DNA from: GCA-2725625 sp964574215
GTDB taxonomy: Bacteria > Pseudomonadota > Alphaproteobacteria > Rhodospirillales > UBA2165
DNA: 9,383 nucleotides
Direction of reading: 5' to 3'
Assembly: GCA_964574215.1 (NCBI GenBank)
Contig: CAZNLR010000069.1
Coordinates: 1-9,383 of the forward strand
The position numbers were made by a program, and so were the translations under genes. Every line of letters starts with the position of its first letter. Position 1 is the first letter of the stretch. The notes beneath the pieces are model-generated. The model had not been told where the DNA came from and made no database searches. It saw only the letters and a list, made by a program, of their open reading frames with translations. Of this stretch, positions 1-6,494 are shown one piece after another.

Positions 1-220
1 GTTTGGCTAAATTGTGGTTTGTCGTCAGGTCATTCGGTGTGAGGTCAAAGGCCGTCGCCAAGGCCTTGAGCGTTTCCAGGGAACAGGTTTCGCCGCTTTC
101 GACCCGCTGTACGGTTCTGACGCTAACATCGCAAATTTCCGCCAGCTGCTCCTGGGGCCAGGCGCGCTCCATCCTTAGCTTTTTGACATTTTGTGCTACC
201 AATTGAATTCCGGATGCCAT
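1..220 (-). CDS. XRE-family helix-turn-helix regulator, N-terminal part (cut by window edge)
   Basis: This is the first 73 codons of a DNA-binding regulator read on the minus strand from an ATG at 220-218; the rest lies outside the window, so no stop codon is seen. The translation has a Cro/C1-type helix-turn-helix at about residues 22-43. It reads PQEQLAEICDVSVRTVQRVE, with the conserved Q-LA and S-RT-QR-E pattern, followed by a short helix (SLETLKALATAF) typical of XRE proteins. The SVRTVQR recognition helix is common in small alphaproteobacterial XRE regulators, which often carry an additional domain C-terminal to the HTH. No strong Shine-Dalgarno precedes the ATG. The target and effector cannot be told from this fragment. 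It is divergent from the transposase locus that follows. Confidence 0.75.
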   Translation of the reverse strand, partial: MASGIQLVAQNVKKLRMERAWPQEQLAEICDVSVRTVQRVESGETCSLETLKALATAFDLTPNDLTTNHNLAK

Positions 221-311
221 CGTAAACTGGAGATCAATTTATTGAGCAAAGTAGGAAAATACCACGACACCAGCCCGACAGCTATATGACATTTGAAAAT
301 CGTTCCAAACG

Positions 312-334
312 AAAAAGGGGACGGTCCCCTTTTT
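312..334. repeat. REP-like palindrome, copy 1 (central G)
   Basis: Perfect palindrome made of five A, GGGGAC, a single central G at 323, GTCCCC, and five T. It is one of three copies flanking the RAYT gene. Such short palindromes next to a RAYT are the expected substrates of this transposase family. This copy lies about 130 bp upstream of the transposase start and has the same orientation as copy 2. Confidence 0.8.
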
Positions 335-417
335 TATCTTTTCGATTTTTTGCATCGCGTTCTTACAAATCAGTCCCTCGGGGCGCCATAGTCAACATAG
401 TACATAAAGGAAAAAAT

Positions 418-430
418 GGGGACGGTCCCC
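418..430. repeat. REP-like palindrome, copy 2 (central G)
   Basis: The same 13-base core, GGGGAC-G-GTCCCC, appears again, flanked by A and T tracts. A T-T mismatch (417/431) interrupts the extended stem found in copies 1 and 3. It lies 35 bp before the transposase ATG, so its hairpin would sit in the transposase leader or promoter. It is in direct orientation with copy 1, with centres about 101 bp apart. Confidence 0.8.
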
Positions 431-465
431 TTTTTCCCCTGTTTACAGTTAATTGGAGTGTAAAT

Positions 466-1137
466 ATGGCGAGAACCGCGAGAGAGTCCCGGGGCGGTAT
501 CTGTTATCACGTTATCAACAGGGCCAACGCAGGCCACAGAATATTTTTTGATGATCAGGACTTCCGGGAATTCATGAAAGTTATAGTCCAAGCCTCGGAC
601 CATGTAGACATGCCCATGTTTGGGTTTTGTATCATGCCAAATCATTTTCATTTTGTCGTACAGCCAAACGAAAATGGAGATTTAGGACGATGGATGCAAT
701 GGTTGTTGACGACACATGTACGGCGTCATCATCGACGTCATGAAACCAGTGGACGGTTGTGGCAAGGCCGTTATAAAGCTTTTCCGATTGCCCAGGATGA
801 GCATTATCTGACGGTACTCAGATATGTAGAACGAAATCCTTTACGGGCGCAATTGGTCGAGTTCGCCGAGGCCTGGCCTTGGTCTAGTCTGCATACCCGT
901 ACCAGGAACTGTAATAGTATTACGCTGGCGGAAAGTCCCGTGCCATTGGCCCCGGATTGGGCGGCATGGGTGAATCGTGCCCAATCAGAGGCGGAATTAG
1001 ATAAACTTCGCCAATGTGTTAACCGTGGGCGTCCCTACGGTGGTTATATGTGGGTCCAGAAAACGGTCGCCGAATTGGGATTGCAGTCTTCCCTACGTGA
1101 ACCGGGAAGGCCGAAAAAATTAATCCGTGTAAGATAA
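466..1137 (+). CDS. REP-associated tyrosine transposase (RAYT, Y1/IS200-like superfamily)
   Basis: A 223-residue protein of the HUH single-stranded-DNA endonuclease superfamily, which nicks and rejoins DNA at hairpin sites. The metal-binding HUH motif is visible as PNHFHFV, with His60 and His62. The family signature GRLWQGRYK is at about 97-104. The likely catalytic tyrosine is Tyr120, in the segment LRYVERNPLRA. The C-terminal part contains WVQKTVAELGL and GRPKK, usual for RAYTs. I start it at ATG 466 because a GGAG-like ribosome site (about 455-459) precedes it and because the protein family begins with MARxAR. An in-frame ATG at 286 would force translation through both upstream palindromes and is unlikely. 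The gene appears intact. Its TAA overlaps the first bases of the third palindrome. Confidence 0.9.
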   Translation: MARTARESRGGICYHVINRANAGHRIFFDDQDFREFMKVIVQASDHVDMPMFGFCIMPNHFHFVVQPNENGDLGRWMQWLLTTHVRRHHRRHETSGRLWQGRYKAFPIAQDEHYLTVLRYVERNPLRAQLVEFAEAWPWSSLHTRTRNCNSITLAESPVPLAPDWAAWVNRAQSEAELDKLRQCVNRGRPYGGYMWVQKTVAELGLQSSLREPGRPKKLIRVR

Positions 1138-1160
1138 AAAAGGGGACCGTCCCCTTTTTT
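1136..1160. terminator. Palindrome copy 3 acting as bidirectional terminator
   Basis: Perfect 25-base palindrome: six A, GGGGAC, central C at 1148, GTCCCC, six T. It is a REP-like copy in the opposite orientation to copies 1 and 2. A GC stem followed by a T run on either strand is the intrinsic terminator pattern. It lies precisely between converging genes: the RAYT TAA (1135-1137) overlaps its left edge, and the HNH stop (1162-1164 on the minus strand) is one base past its right edge. Confidence 0.8.
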
Positions 1161-1161
1161 C

Positions 1162-1725
1162 TTAATTCCGTTCCAGTTCCGAATCCCAGTAGAGGAAATC
1201 CCGCCAGCTTTCGTGGAGATAGTTGGGGGGAAAGCGGCGGCCGGCTTGTTGCAGTTGGTGATTACTTGGCTGGATCGGCCGGCGGGAAAGCTGCATGCCG
1301 GCTTCGCGCACCGACTTGTTGCCTTTGCGGAGGTTGCAGCACGAGCACGCCGTCACCACGTTGCTCCATTCGGTGCGCCCGCCCCGCGACCGAGGCATGA
1401 CATGATCGAAGGTCAGTTCAGGCGTCGGAAAGGAATGGCTGCAATATTGACAGGCAAACTGATCCCGCAGGAAGACGTTAAACCGGGTAAAGGCCGGACG
1501 CCGCGACAGGTGCACATATTCCTTCAGGGAAATGACGCTGGGCAGTTTCATTTCCCAATTGGGAGAATGGATGGCCTGGTCATATTCGGAAACCACATTG
1601 ACCCGGTCGAGAAATACCGCTTTGACGGAGTCCTGCCAGGACCACAAGGACAAGGGGAAGTAGTTGAGCGGCCGAAAATCGGCGTTCAGCACCAAGGCCG
1701 GACAATTATCTAAGGCAACAGACAC
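1162..1725 (-). CDS. HNH endonuclease family protein
   Basis: A 187-residue protein with a complete HNH (His-Me finger) nuclease domain in its middle. A zinc-binding pair Cys92-x2-Cys95 is followed by LTFDHVMPRSRGG with Asp107-His108. Next come Asn122 in SNVVTAC and the second zinc pair Cys127-x2-Cys130, then Asn131 and KGN. The residue that is the final His in many members is Asn here, a common HNN variant. The N-terminal ~90 residues (ALVLNADFRPLNYFPLSLWS) match a conserved stand-alone HNH family of alphaproteobacteria, so this need not be a phage or restriction gene. The start is GTG at 1725-1723, chosen for the well-placed ribosome site upstream. Its cellular substrate is unknown. It points the same way as the downstream-placed esterase gene but is separated from it by about 120 bp. 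Confidence 0.88.
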   Translation of the reverse strand: MSVALDNCPALVLNADFRPLNYFPLSLWSWQDSVKAVFLDRVNVVSEYDQAIHSPNWEMKLPSVISLKEYVHLSRRPAFTRFNVFLRDQFACQYCSHSFPTPELTFDHVMPRSRGGRTEWSNVVTACSCCNLRKGNKSVREAGMQLSRRPIQPSNHQLQQAGRRFPPNYLHESWRDFLYWDSELERN

Positions 1726-1728
1726 GTA

Positions 1729-1736
1729 CTTCTCCC
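1729..1736 (-). promoter_or_regulatory. Ribosome binding site of the HNH gene
   Basis: Read on the minus strand this is GGGAGAAG. The GGAG core is about six bases before the GTG at 1725-1723, which supports the non-ATG start. Confidence 0.65.
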
Positions 1737-1844
1737 GCTATAGAATTCCCCTTATTGGCGGGAAGAATAAAGGGTCAAAATTATTTTGCAACCAGATAGG
1801 GGGTTTAAAATTTGGAGTTCGCACGAAATATAGTGTGCTCGTGT

Positions 1845-2516
1845 TCAGGTCAGAATACGCTCCATAAACCGGATACCCATTTCCAAACCTTCTTCGTCGA
1901 TGGAATGACCGAGGCCGGGGCGGACATGACCTTCGGCTTCAATGCCTGATTGCTTAAGTGTCTCCAATGCCGCCGGTAGCACCTCCACCGGCACCAAATC
2001 GTCCAAATCGCCGTTGATCAACACGACCGGTGGGCGGCTTCTGACTTCGCCGGCAAAGACCTCATGCCCCACCAGCCGGCCGGAATAGCCGAGAATGCCC
2101 GCCATCTGTTGCGCGCGCCGCGGGCCCACAAACAGGGACATCATGGTACCCTGGGAAAACCCGATCAGAGCCAGCCGGTCGGCGGGCAGGTTATATTTCT
2201 CCAACTGATCGTCGATGAACTTGTCCAGGATAGGCGCCGTAGCACGGCCGCCTTCCAGCATGGCTTCCTCCGTCCGTTCCTGCAGACTGAACCACTGGTA
2301 GCCCATTTGCATGCCCGGCGGCGACATGTCGCAGAGGAACGGCGCATCGGGCGCAATAAACCTGGCGTTGGGCAGGACTTTGGCAAAGTAGGGCGCCAGA
2401 CCGATCAGATCATATCCTCCCACACCCAGCCCATGGCACAGGATGACAAGCTGTTTGATCTCACCGATTTCGGCGGGTCCGAATTCGGGCCCCTGGAGGT
2501 CTGGCAAATCGTTCAC
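1845..2516 (-). CDS. Serine carboxylesterase / phospholipase family (alpha/beta hydrolase)
   Basis: A cytoplasmic alpha/beta hydrolase of the Abhydrolase_2 (carboxylesterase/lysophospholipase-like) family, expected to cleave short acyl or thio esters. With the chosen start it has 223 residues, the usual family size. The oxyanion strand-loop LVILCHGLG is at 23-31. The nucleophile elbow is GFSQG with Ser121, the acid is Asp172 in NGDLDDLVP, and the base is His204 in GLGHSID. Thus the catalytic triad is complete. I chose GTG at 2516-2514 because the family begins right there with a segment like LxGPxFGP. An open frame continues upstream to 2846 and has an ATG at 2588. That longer N-terminus would run into the divergent gluQ start and has no family match. 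True substrate unknown. Confidence 0.85.
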   Translation of the reverse strand: MNDLPDLQGPEFGPAEIGEIKQLVILCHGLGVGGYDLIGLAPYFAKVLPNARFIAPDAPFLCDMSPPGMQMGYQWFSLQERTEEAMLEGGRATAPILDKFIDDQLEKYNLPADRLALIGFSQGTMMSLFVGPRRAQQMAGILGYSGRLVGHEVFAGEVRSRPPVVLINGDLDDLVPVEVLPAALETLKQSGIEAEGHVRPGLGHSIDEEGLEMGIRFMERILT

Positions 2517-2597
2517 GGCTCGGCTTTCATTCTGATTGCGCTTTTTTCGGACATTAACCCTATTGCCTAATCGGCCCAAGCAAAACATAAACAGGCT

Positions 2598-3470
2598 ATG
2601 AAAGTCTCCGGGATAGACATCATCACCCGCTTCGCGCCCTCGCCCTCGGGGCTGCTTCATCTGGGACACGCTTATTCGGCGTTGTTCACCGAGCGTGAGG
2701 CGCGGGACAATGGCGGGCGGTTTTTGCTGCGTATCGAGGATATCGACCAAACCCGCTGCAGGCCGGAATTCGAGGTGGCCATTTTCGAGGATTTGGCTTG
2801 GCTGGGATTGACATGGGAGGAGCCGGTACGCCGCCAGTCGGACCATATGGACGAATACCAGGAGGACTTAAATCGGCTCGAAGGAATGGGACTGATCTAT
2901 CCCTGCTTTTGCACCCGCAAGGAAATCAGAGCGGAGATCGCCAAGGCCGACCAGGCGCCCCACGAACCGCATACGCGCGGGCCGGTCTATCCCGGCACCT
3001 GTCGCCGCCTCTACGAAGATGACCGGAACATGCGCATTGCGGCGGGTGACGCTTACGCACTCCGACTCAATGTCAGAAAAGCCACCCATCTGGCGGAACA
3101 GAAAGCCGGGTTGCTTACCTGGAATGATTTGGATGAGGGGGTTCAAAACGCCACCCCGGAAATTTTCGGCGATGTGGTGATGGCCAGAAAGGACGAACCC
3201 ACCAGCTATCATCTGTCGGTCACCGTCGACGATGCGCTGCAAGGAATCTCTCTGGTGACACGCGGGGACGATTTGCGTGACGTCACCCATGTTCATCGTC
3301 TTCTACAGGCGTTGCTTGACTACGAGACCCCCGAATACAAGTTCCATCATCTGTTGACCGGCGAGGATGGCAAGCGTTTCGCCAAGCGGGACAAATCATT
3401 GACGTTGCGAACCTTGCGGCAGAACGGCAAGACACCGACAGAGGTCAGGCGCATGGCGGGGTTTGAGTAG
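2598..3470 (+). CDS. gluQ: Glutamyl-Q tRNA(Asp) synthetase (GluQRS)
   Basis: A truncated paralogue of glutamyl-tRNA synthetase. It activates glutamate and attaches it to queuosine at position 34 of tRNA(Asp), and it lacks the anticodon-binding half. The 290-residue length fits this rather than the ~470-residue GltX. The class I HIGH motif is His21-Leu-Gly-His24 in RFAPSPSGLLHLGHA. A zinc site CxC...YxxxC is seen as Cys103, Cys105, Tyr131, Cys135, which is typical of GluQRS. The KMSKS-equivalent is KRFAKRDKS at about 259-267, the degenerate form found in this family. ATG 2598 follows only a weak ribosome site. The gene is divergent from the esterase, leaving about 80 bp for both promoters. It points the same way as cysS, but a 201-bp spacer with repeats intervenes. 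Confidence 0.93.
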   Translation: MKVSGIDIITRFAPSPSGLLHLGHAYSALFTEREARDNGGRFLLRIEDIDQTRCRPEFEVAIFEDLAWLGLTWEEPVRRQSDHMDEYQEDLNRLEGMGLIYPCFCTRKEIRAEIAKADQAPHEPHTRGPVYPGTCRRLYEDDRNMRIAAGDAYALRLNVRKATHLAEQKAGLLTWNDLDEGVQNATPEIFGDVVMARKDEPTSYHLSVTVDDALQGISLVTRGDDLRDVTHVHRLLQALLDYETPEYKFHHLLTGEDGKRFAKRDKSLTLRTLRQNGKTPTEVRRMAGFE

Positions 3471-3480
3471 ATTTTAAATT

Positions 3481-3525
3481 AAAAACCCCTCGCCCTAACC
3501 CTCTCCCGCAAGGGGAGAGGGGGTT
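3481..3525. repeat. Intergenic hairpin repeat, left unit
   Basis: CCCTCTCCC (3499-3507) pairs with GGGAGAGGG (3513-3521) across a GCAAG loop, preceded by CCCCTCGCCCTAA. This type of CCCTAACCCTCTCCC...GGGGAGAGGG unit is a widely dispersed intergenic repeat in many proteobacteria. It follows the gluQ stop by about 10 bp and could also stop transcription or stabilise the 3' end, although no long T run follows. Confidence 0.7.
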
Positions 3526-3540
3526 ATAATGGCTGCTAAG

Positions 3541-3585
3541 AAATCCCCTTCCCCCCTTGCGGGGGAAGGTCGGGATGGGGGGGTA
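3541..3585. repeat. Intergenic hairpin repeat, right unit (inverted)
   Basis: CCTTCCCCC (3547-3555) pairs with GGGGGAAGG (3561-3569) across CTTGC, followed by TCGGGATGGGGGGG. Read on the minus strand it begins CCATCCCGACCTTCCCCC-GCAAGG. It therefore has the same plan as the left unit (short C-rich lead, C-rich stem, GCAAG loop) but the opposite orientation. The two units form an inverted pair about 20 bp apart. The remainder of the spacer, about 3590-3670, shows no gene that I can support. Confidence 0.7.
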
Positions 3586-3671
3586 AGTTTCAGGCAACTC
3601 GAATAATCCTTTCCCTTGCTGCAATGCCGAGCCATTGCTAAACAAGCAGCGCATTAGAACATGGAAACGCG

Positions 3672-5066
3672 ATGACCCTGACCCTCTACAATACGCTGGC
3701 CCGCGAGAAGCAAATTTTTACGCCCCTGGATAAAGATAGCATCGGCGTCTATGTCTGTGGGCCGACGGTGTATGACTATGCCCATATCGGCAACGCCCGG
3801 CCGGTGATCGTGTTCGATGTGCTGTTCCGCTTGCTGATGCATGTTTACGGTAGGGATGCGGTCACCTACGTGCGGAACATTACCGATGTGGATGACAAGA
3901 TTATCGCCGCCCATCAGGAATCGGGTGAGGATATCGGCTCCATCACGTCCCGGACGACGGAAGCTTTTCACGCCGATATGGCGGCGCTGGGCAATTTGGA
4001 CCCCAGTATCGAACCAAGGGCGACCGACCATATTTCTCAAATGATTTTGATGATCGAAAAGCTGATCGAGGATGGCCACGCCTATGAAGAAGAAGGCCAT
4101 GTTTGCTTCAACGTACCGTCCATGGCGGCGTACGGGCGGCTGGCGCGCCTCAACCGGGATGAACTGATCGCCGGGGCCCGCGTCGATGTGGCGCCTTACA
4201 AAAAAGACGCGGCTGATTTCGTGCTCTGGAAACCGTCGACGGACGACCAGCCCGGCTGGGACAGTCCCTGGGGACGCGGTCGTCCCGGCTGGCATATCGA
4301 ATGCTCGGCCATGTCCAGCGAATATCTGGGAGTCACCTTCGACATTCACGGCGGTGGCCAGGATCTGATCTTTCCCCACCACGAAAACGAGATCGCCCAG
4401 AGCCAATGCGCCCATGGGGCCGGCACCTTTGCTCAGACCTGGATGCACAACGGCTATCTTATGGTCGAGGGCGAAAAAATGTCCAAAAGCCTGGGCAATT
4501 TCATCACCGTCCATGATCTGTTGAAAGGGCATCACGGGGAGACCATCCGCCTCTGCATGCTGATGACCCACTACCGCCAGCCCCTTAACTGGACGGCGGC
4601 GGGTCTGGCTCAGGCGAAGGAAAGCCTCGACCGTTGGTATGGGGCCCTTAGGTCATTCGCGGGTTCGGAGGAAGCCTCAAGTAAAGTTCAGCCGGAGGCG
4701 GCGCTGATCGCGGCGCTGTCGGACGATCTTAACACGCCGCTGGCCATTTCCGTCCTGCACGAAATCGCAGGACGGCTCAACAAGGCCGAAGATTCGGCTG
4801 GTCAATGTCAAGCGGCGGGAGAGATACTGGCAACCGCCAAGGTGCTCGGTCTTCTGCAACTGGACCCGGAGGAATGGTTCAAATGGACTCCCGAGGGAGA
4901 ATCCGGAGGGCTTAGCGACACCGATATCGAGGACCTGATCGACCAGCGCACCCAGGCCCGCGCCAACAGAGATTTCGCAGCGTCCGATAAAATCCGCGAC
5001 GATCTGGCGGACCAGGGCATTGTTCTCGAAGACGGTCCTGACGGCACTACCTGGAAACGGGGCTAG
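3672..5066 (+). CDS. cysS: Cysteinyl-tRNA synthetase
   Basis: Class I aminoacyl-tRNA synthetase that charges tRNA(Cys) with cysteine in the cytoplasm; 464 residues, the normal bacterial size. The N-terminus MTLTLYNTLAREKQIF and the HIGH-type motif AHIGNAR (residues 37-43) are characteristic. The zinc ligands that select cysteine are all present: Cys29 in YVCGPTVYDY, Cys211 in WHIECSAMS, and His236 and Glu240 in PHHENEIAQS. The KMSKS loop is exact at 269-273 (EGEKMSKSLGNF). The C-terminal segment RANRDFAASDKIRDDL is the usual anticodon-binding end. ATG 3672 is preceded by GGAAA. Its TAG (5064-5066) overlaps the stop of the converging MFS gene. Codons and length give no sign of damage. Confidence 0.97.
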   Translation: MTLTLYNTLAREKQIFTPLDKDSIGVYVCGPTVYDYAHIGNARPVIVFDVLFRLLMHVYGRDAVTYVRNITDVDDKIIAAHQESGEDIGSITSRTTEAFHADMAALGNLDPSIEPRATDHISQMILMIEKLIEDGHAYEEEGHVCFNVPSMAAYGRLARLNRDELIAGARVDVAPYKKDAADFVLWKPSTDDQPGWDSPWGRGRPGWHIECSAMSSEYLGVTFDIHGGGQDLIFPHHENEIAQSQCAHGAGTFAQTWMHNGYLMVEGEKMSKSLGNFITVHDLLKGHHGETIRLCMLMTHYRQPLNWTAAGLAQAKESLDRWYGALRSFAGSEEASSKVQPEAALIAALSDDLNTPLAISVLHEIAGRLNKAEDSAGQCQAAGEILATAKVLGLLQLDPEEWFKWTPEGESGGLSDTDIEDLIDQRTQARANRDFAASDKIRDDLADQGIVLEDGPDGTTWKRG

Positions 5067-6370
5067 ATCGCCGGACGGTCGTCGTCGGCGATAACCTGCA
5101 ATCGGTCTTCATCGCCATAAGTGGCGCTTTCGATTTCCTCTTTCCGGCTCAGCAATGTGCGGGCGGGAATAATAGCCATCAGAAGCAATATGACGGCGCT
5201 CACCTTCAGCGCCCCTTGCATGCCGATATATTCGGCGATCCAGCCGACGGCCTGTGCGCCGATGGCCAAACCGCCAACACCGAGCGAAATACTCAAGCTG
5301 ACTGTACGGCCCCGGAACCTGTCGTCAACCATATGCTGAATCAGTGATTGGCCGCCGATGGAAGACGCCACCGCGAAACCGCCGGTTAACGCCAAGGCAG
5401 CCAGACCCAGCGAAAAGTTTTCGGTAATGGTGAACAAAATCAACAGGATGGCGGATACGAATTGGCAATAAACGTGAATTTTAATCAGCCCTTGCATCCG
5501 TCCCCTAACGGCAAGCATTGCGGCGAAGGCGAGACCCCCGACCCCCGACGCCGCCATTAAATAGGCGAGACCCTGTTCATCCGCTTTAAACACCTCCACC
5601 GCGATACCGGGGAGGAATTCCATATAAGGCCGGATGAACAGCGCGGCAAAAAAGGACATGAGGATCAGCATTTTGATCGGTGTATGACCAAACGTGTAGG
5701 TGAGCCCCTCCTTGAGATCACCGTACAAATTGGCCAATGAGCCGGGCAGCCTGGGACTTTTTTTGACCTTCAGGCGAATAAGAACTGTGGCCATCCAGCT
5801 TATGACAATCGCGTTGGCGGCGAAGCAGGCGAAGGCGCCGAACAAATTCAAGATCAGACCGCCGATCAGCGGTCCGGTAAAGGCGGACGCGTAAAAGGTC
5901 GTGTTGTTCGTCGCGACCGCAGCAGGCAAATCCTCGCGGTTCAAAAGCCTGGGGTAAAGGGATTGGCGGGCTGGAAATTCGATGGCCATCATCATGCCCT
6001 GGAAGGTAATCAGAATAACCAACAAGAGTGGGGTGATGAGACCCATCCAGGTTATCACTGCCGTACCGGCGGCGATGCAGCCGCCGATGATACTGATTAC
6101 GATTGAAAGCCGCCGTGGCCCGAAACGGTCGGATATGGCCCCAGCGATCGGCCCCAACACCAATAGCGGCATGAAATAGGCGAGCCCGATGGCTCCCAGC
6201 CAAATGGGTGAGCGCGTAATATCATAAATCAGCCAGCCGGCGGCAATCTTGTGAATCCAGACACCCTGGACCATGAACACTTGGCCGCTCCAATAGCGCC
6301 GGTAGAGCGGGTTGGACAGCGCCCGGCCGATACCACCGAAATATGAGGAAAAAGAACGGGGCGAGGACAT
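5063..6370 (-). CDS. MFS transporter (MFS_3 / EntS-like exporter family)
   Basis: A 435-residue integral inner-membrane protein with about 12 hydrophobic segments, a proton-coupled exporter by family. The conserved MFS motif A lies between the first helices: GPIAGAISDRFGPRR at about 73-87. The opening NPLYRRYWSGQ (residues 20-30) and the segment NREDLPAAVATNNTTFYASAFTG, split here at residue limits, resemble the MFS_3 (enterobactin exporter EntS-like) group. AAGGTG stands five bases before the ATG at 6370-6368. No siderophore or resistance genes are nearby, so the substrate cannot be assigned. It converges with cysS, and both stop codons share CTAG at 5063-5066, leaving no room for a terminator between them. 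It is divergent from the selenoprotein operon. Confidence 0.88.
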   Translation of the reverse strand: MSSPRSFSSYFGGIGRALSNPLYRRYWSGQVFMVQGVWIHKIAAGWLIYDITRSPIWLGAIGLAYFMPLLVLGPIAGAISDRFGPRRLSIVISIIGGCIAAGTAVITWMGLITPLLLVILITFQGMMMAIEFPARQSLYPRLLNREDLPAAVATNNTTFYASAFTGPLIGGLILNLFGAFACFAANAIVISWMATVLIRLKVKKSPRLPGSLANLYGDLKEGLTYTFGHTPIKMLILMSFFAALFIRPYMEFLPGIAVEVFKADEQGLAYLMAASGVGGLAFAAMLAVRGRMQGLIKIHVYCQFVSAILLILFTITENFSLGLAALALTGGFAVASSIGGQSLIQHMVDDRFRGRTVSLSISLGVGGLAIGAQAVGWIAEYIGMQGALKVSAVILLLMAIIPARTLLSRKEEIESATYGDEDRLQVIADDDRPAI

Positions 6371-6483
6371 GGGGGCACCTTAGTGGCCGATCCATTGACT
6401 GTAAACAACCGGTGAGAGGGCAATTCGCGCTACATTATGGCAGGTGAATGCTTTAGGATTGCGGTCATTAAAATTTATATTTT

Positions 6484-6489
6484 AGGAGA
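6484..6489 (+). promoter_or_regulatory. Ribosome binding site of the selenoprotein gene
   Basis: AGGAGA stands five bases before the GTG at 6495-6497 and fixes that non-ATG start. No comparable site precedes the internal ATG at 6705. The upstream spacer 6371-6494 must hold the divergent promoters; a TTGACT at 6395-6400 is the only -35-like word I see, and it has no convincing -10 at 17 bases. Confidence 0.7.
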
Positions 6490-6494
6490 ATTAA

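Larger units (their letters stand above)
312..1160 (+). mobile_element. REP/RAYT locus: transposase bracketed by REP-like palindromes
   Basis: The RAYT gene is bounded by two palindromes on the left (central G) and one on the right (central C, so the opposite orientation). RAYT genes are known to sit among the REP units they recognise, often with units in inverted orientation around the gene. No terminal target duplication is visible to me, and RAYTs are usually stationary single-copy genes that mobilise the palindromes. I therefore treat this as a RAYT locus rather than a proven transposable unit; the outer boundaries are inferred from the palindromes only. Confidence 0.6.

Noticed and set aside
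286..465. 60-codon N-terminal extension of the RAYT from the ATG at 286
   Set aside because: It would translate both palindromes, has no family similarity, and the ATG at 466 has a ribosome site and the usual family N-terminus.
312..1160. CRISPR-like repeat array from the repeated GGGGACGGTCCCC
   Set aside because: Only three copies, irregular spacing, mixed orientation and a transposase in between; this is a REP/RAYT arrangement.
1213..1713. 166-residue open frame antisense to the HNH gene
   Set aside because: The HNH reading on the minus strand has all zinc and catalytic residues; this is its shadow.
2517..2846. Upstream extension of the esterase frame to 2846 (or ATG at 2588)
   Set aside because: The extension lies antisense to gluQ, has no protein-like family match, and the hydrolase family starts at the GTG at 2516.
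3654..4571. 305-residue open frame antisense to cysS
   Set aside because: A mirror of the cysS codon pattern; cysS itself is unmistakable by its motifs.
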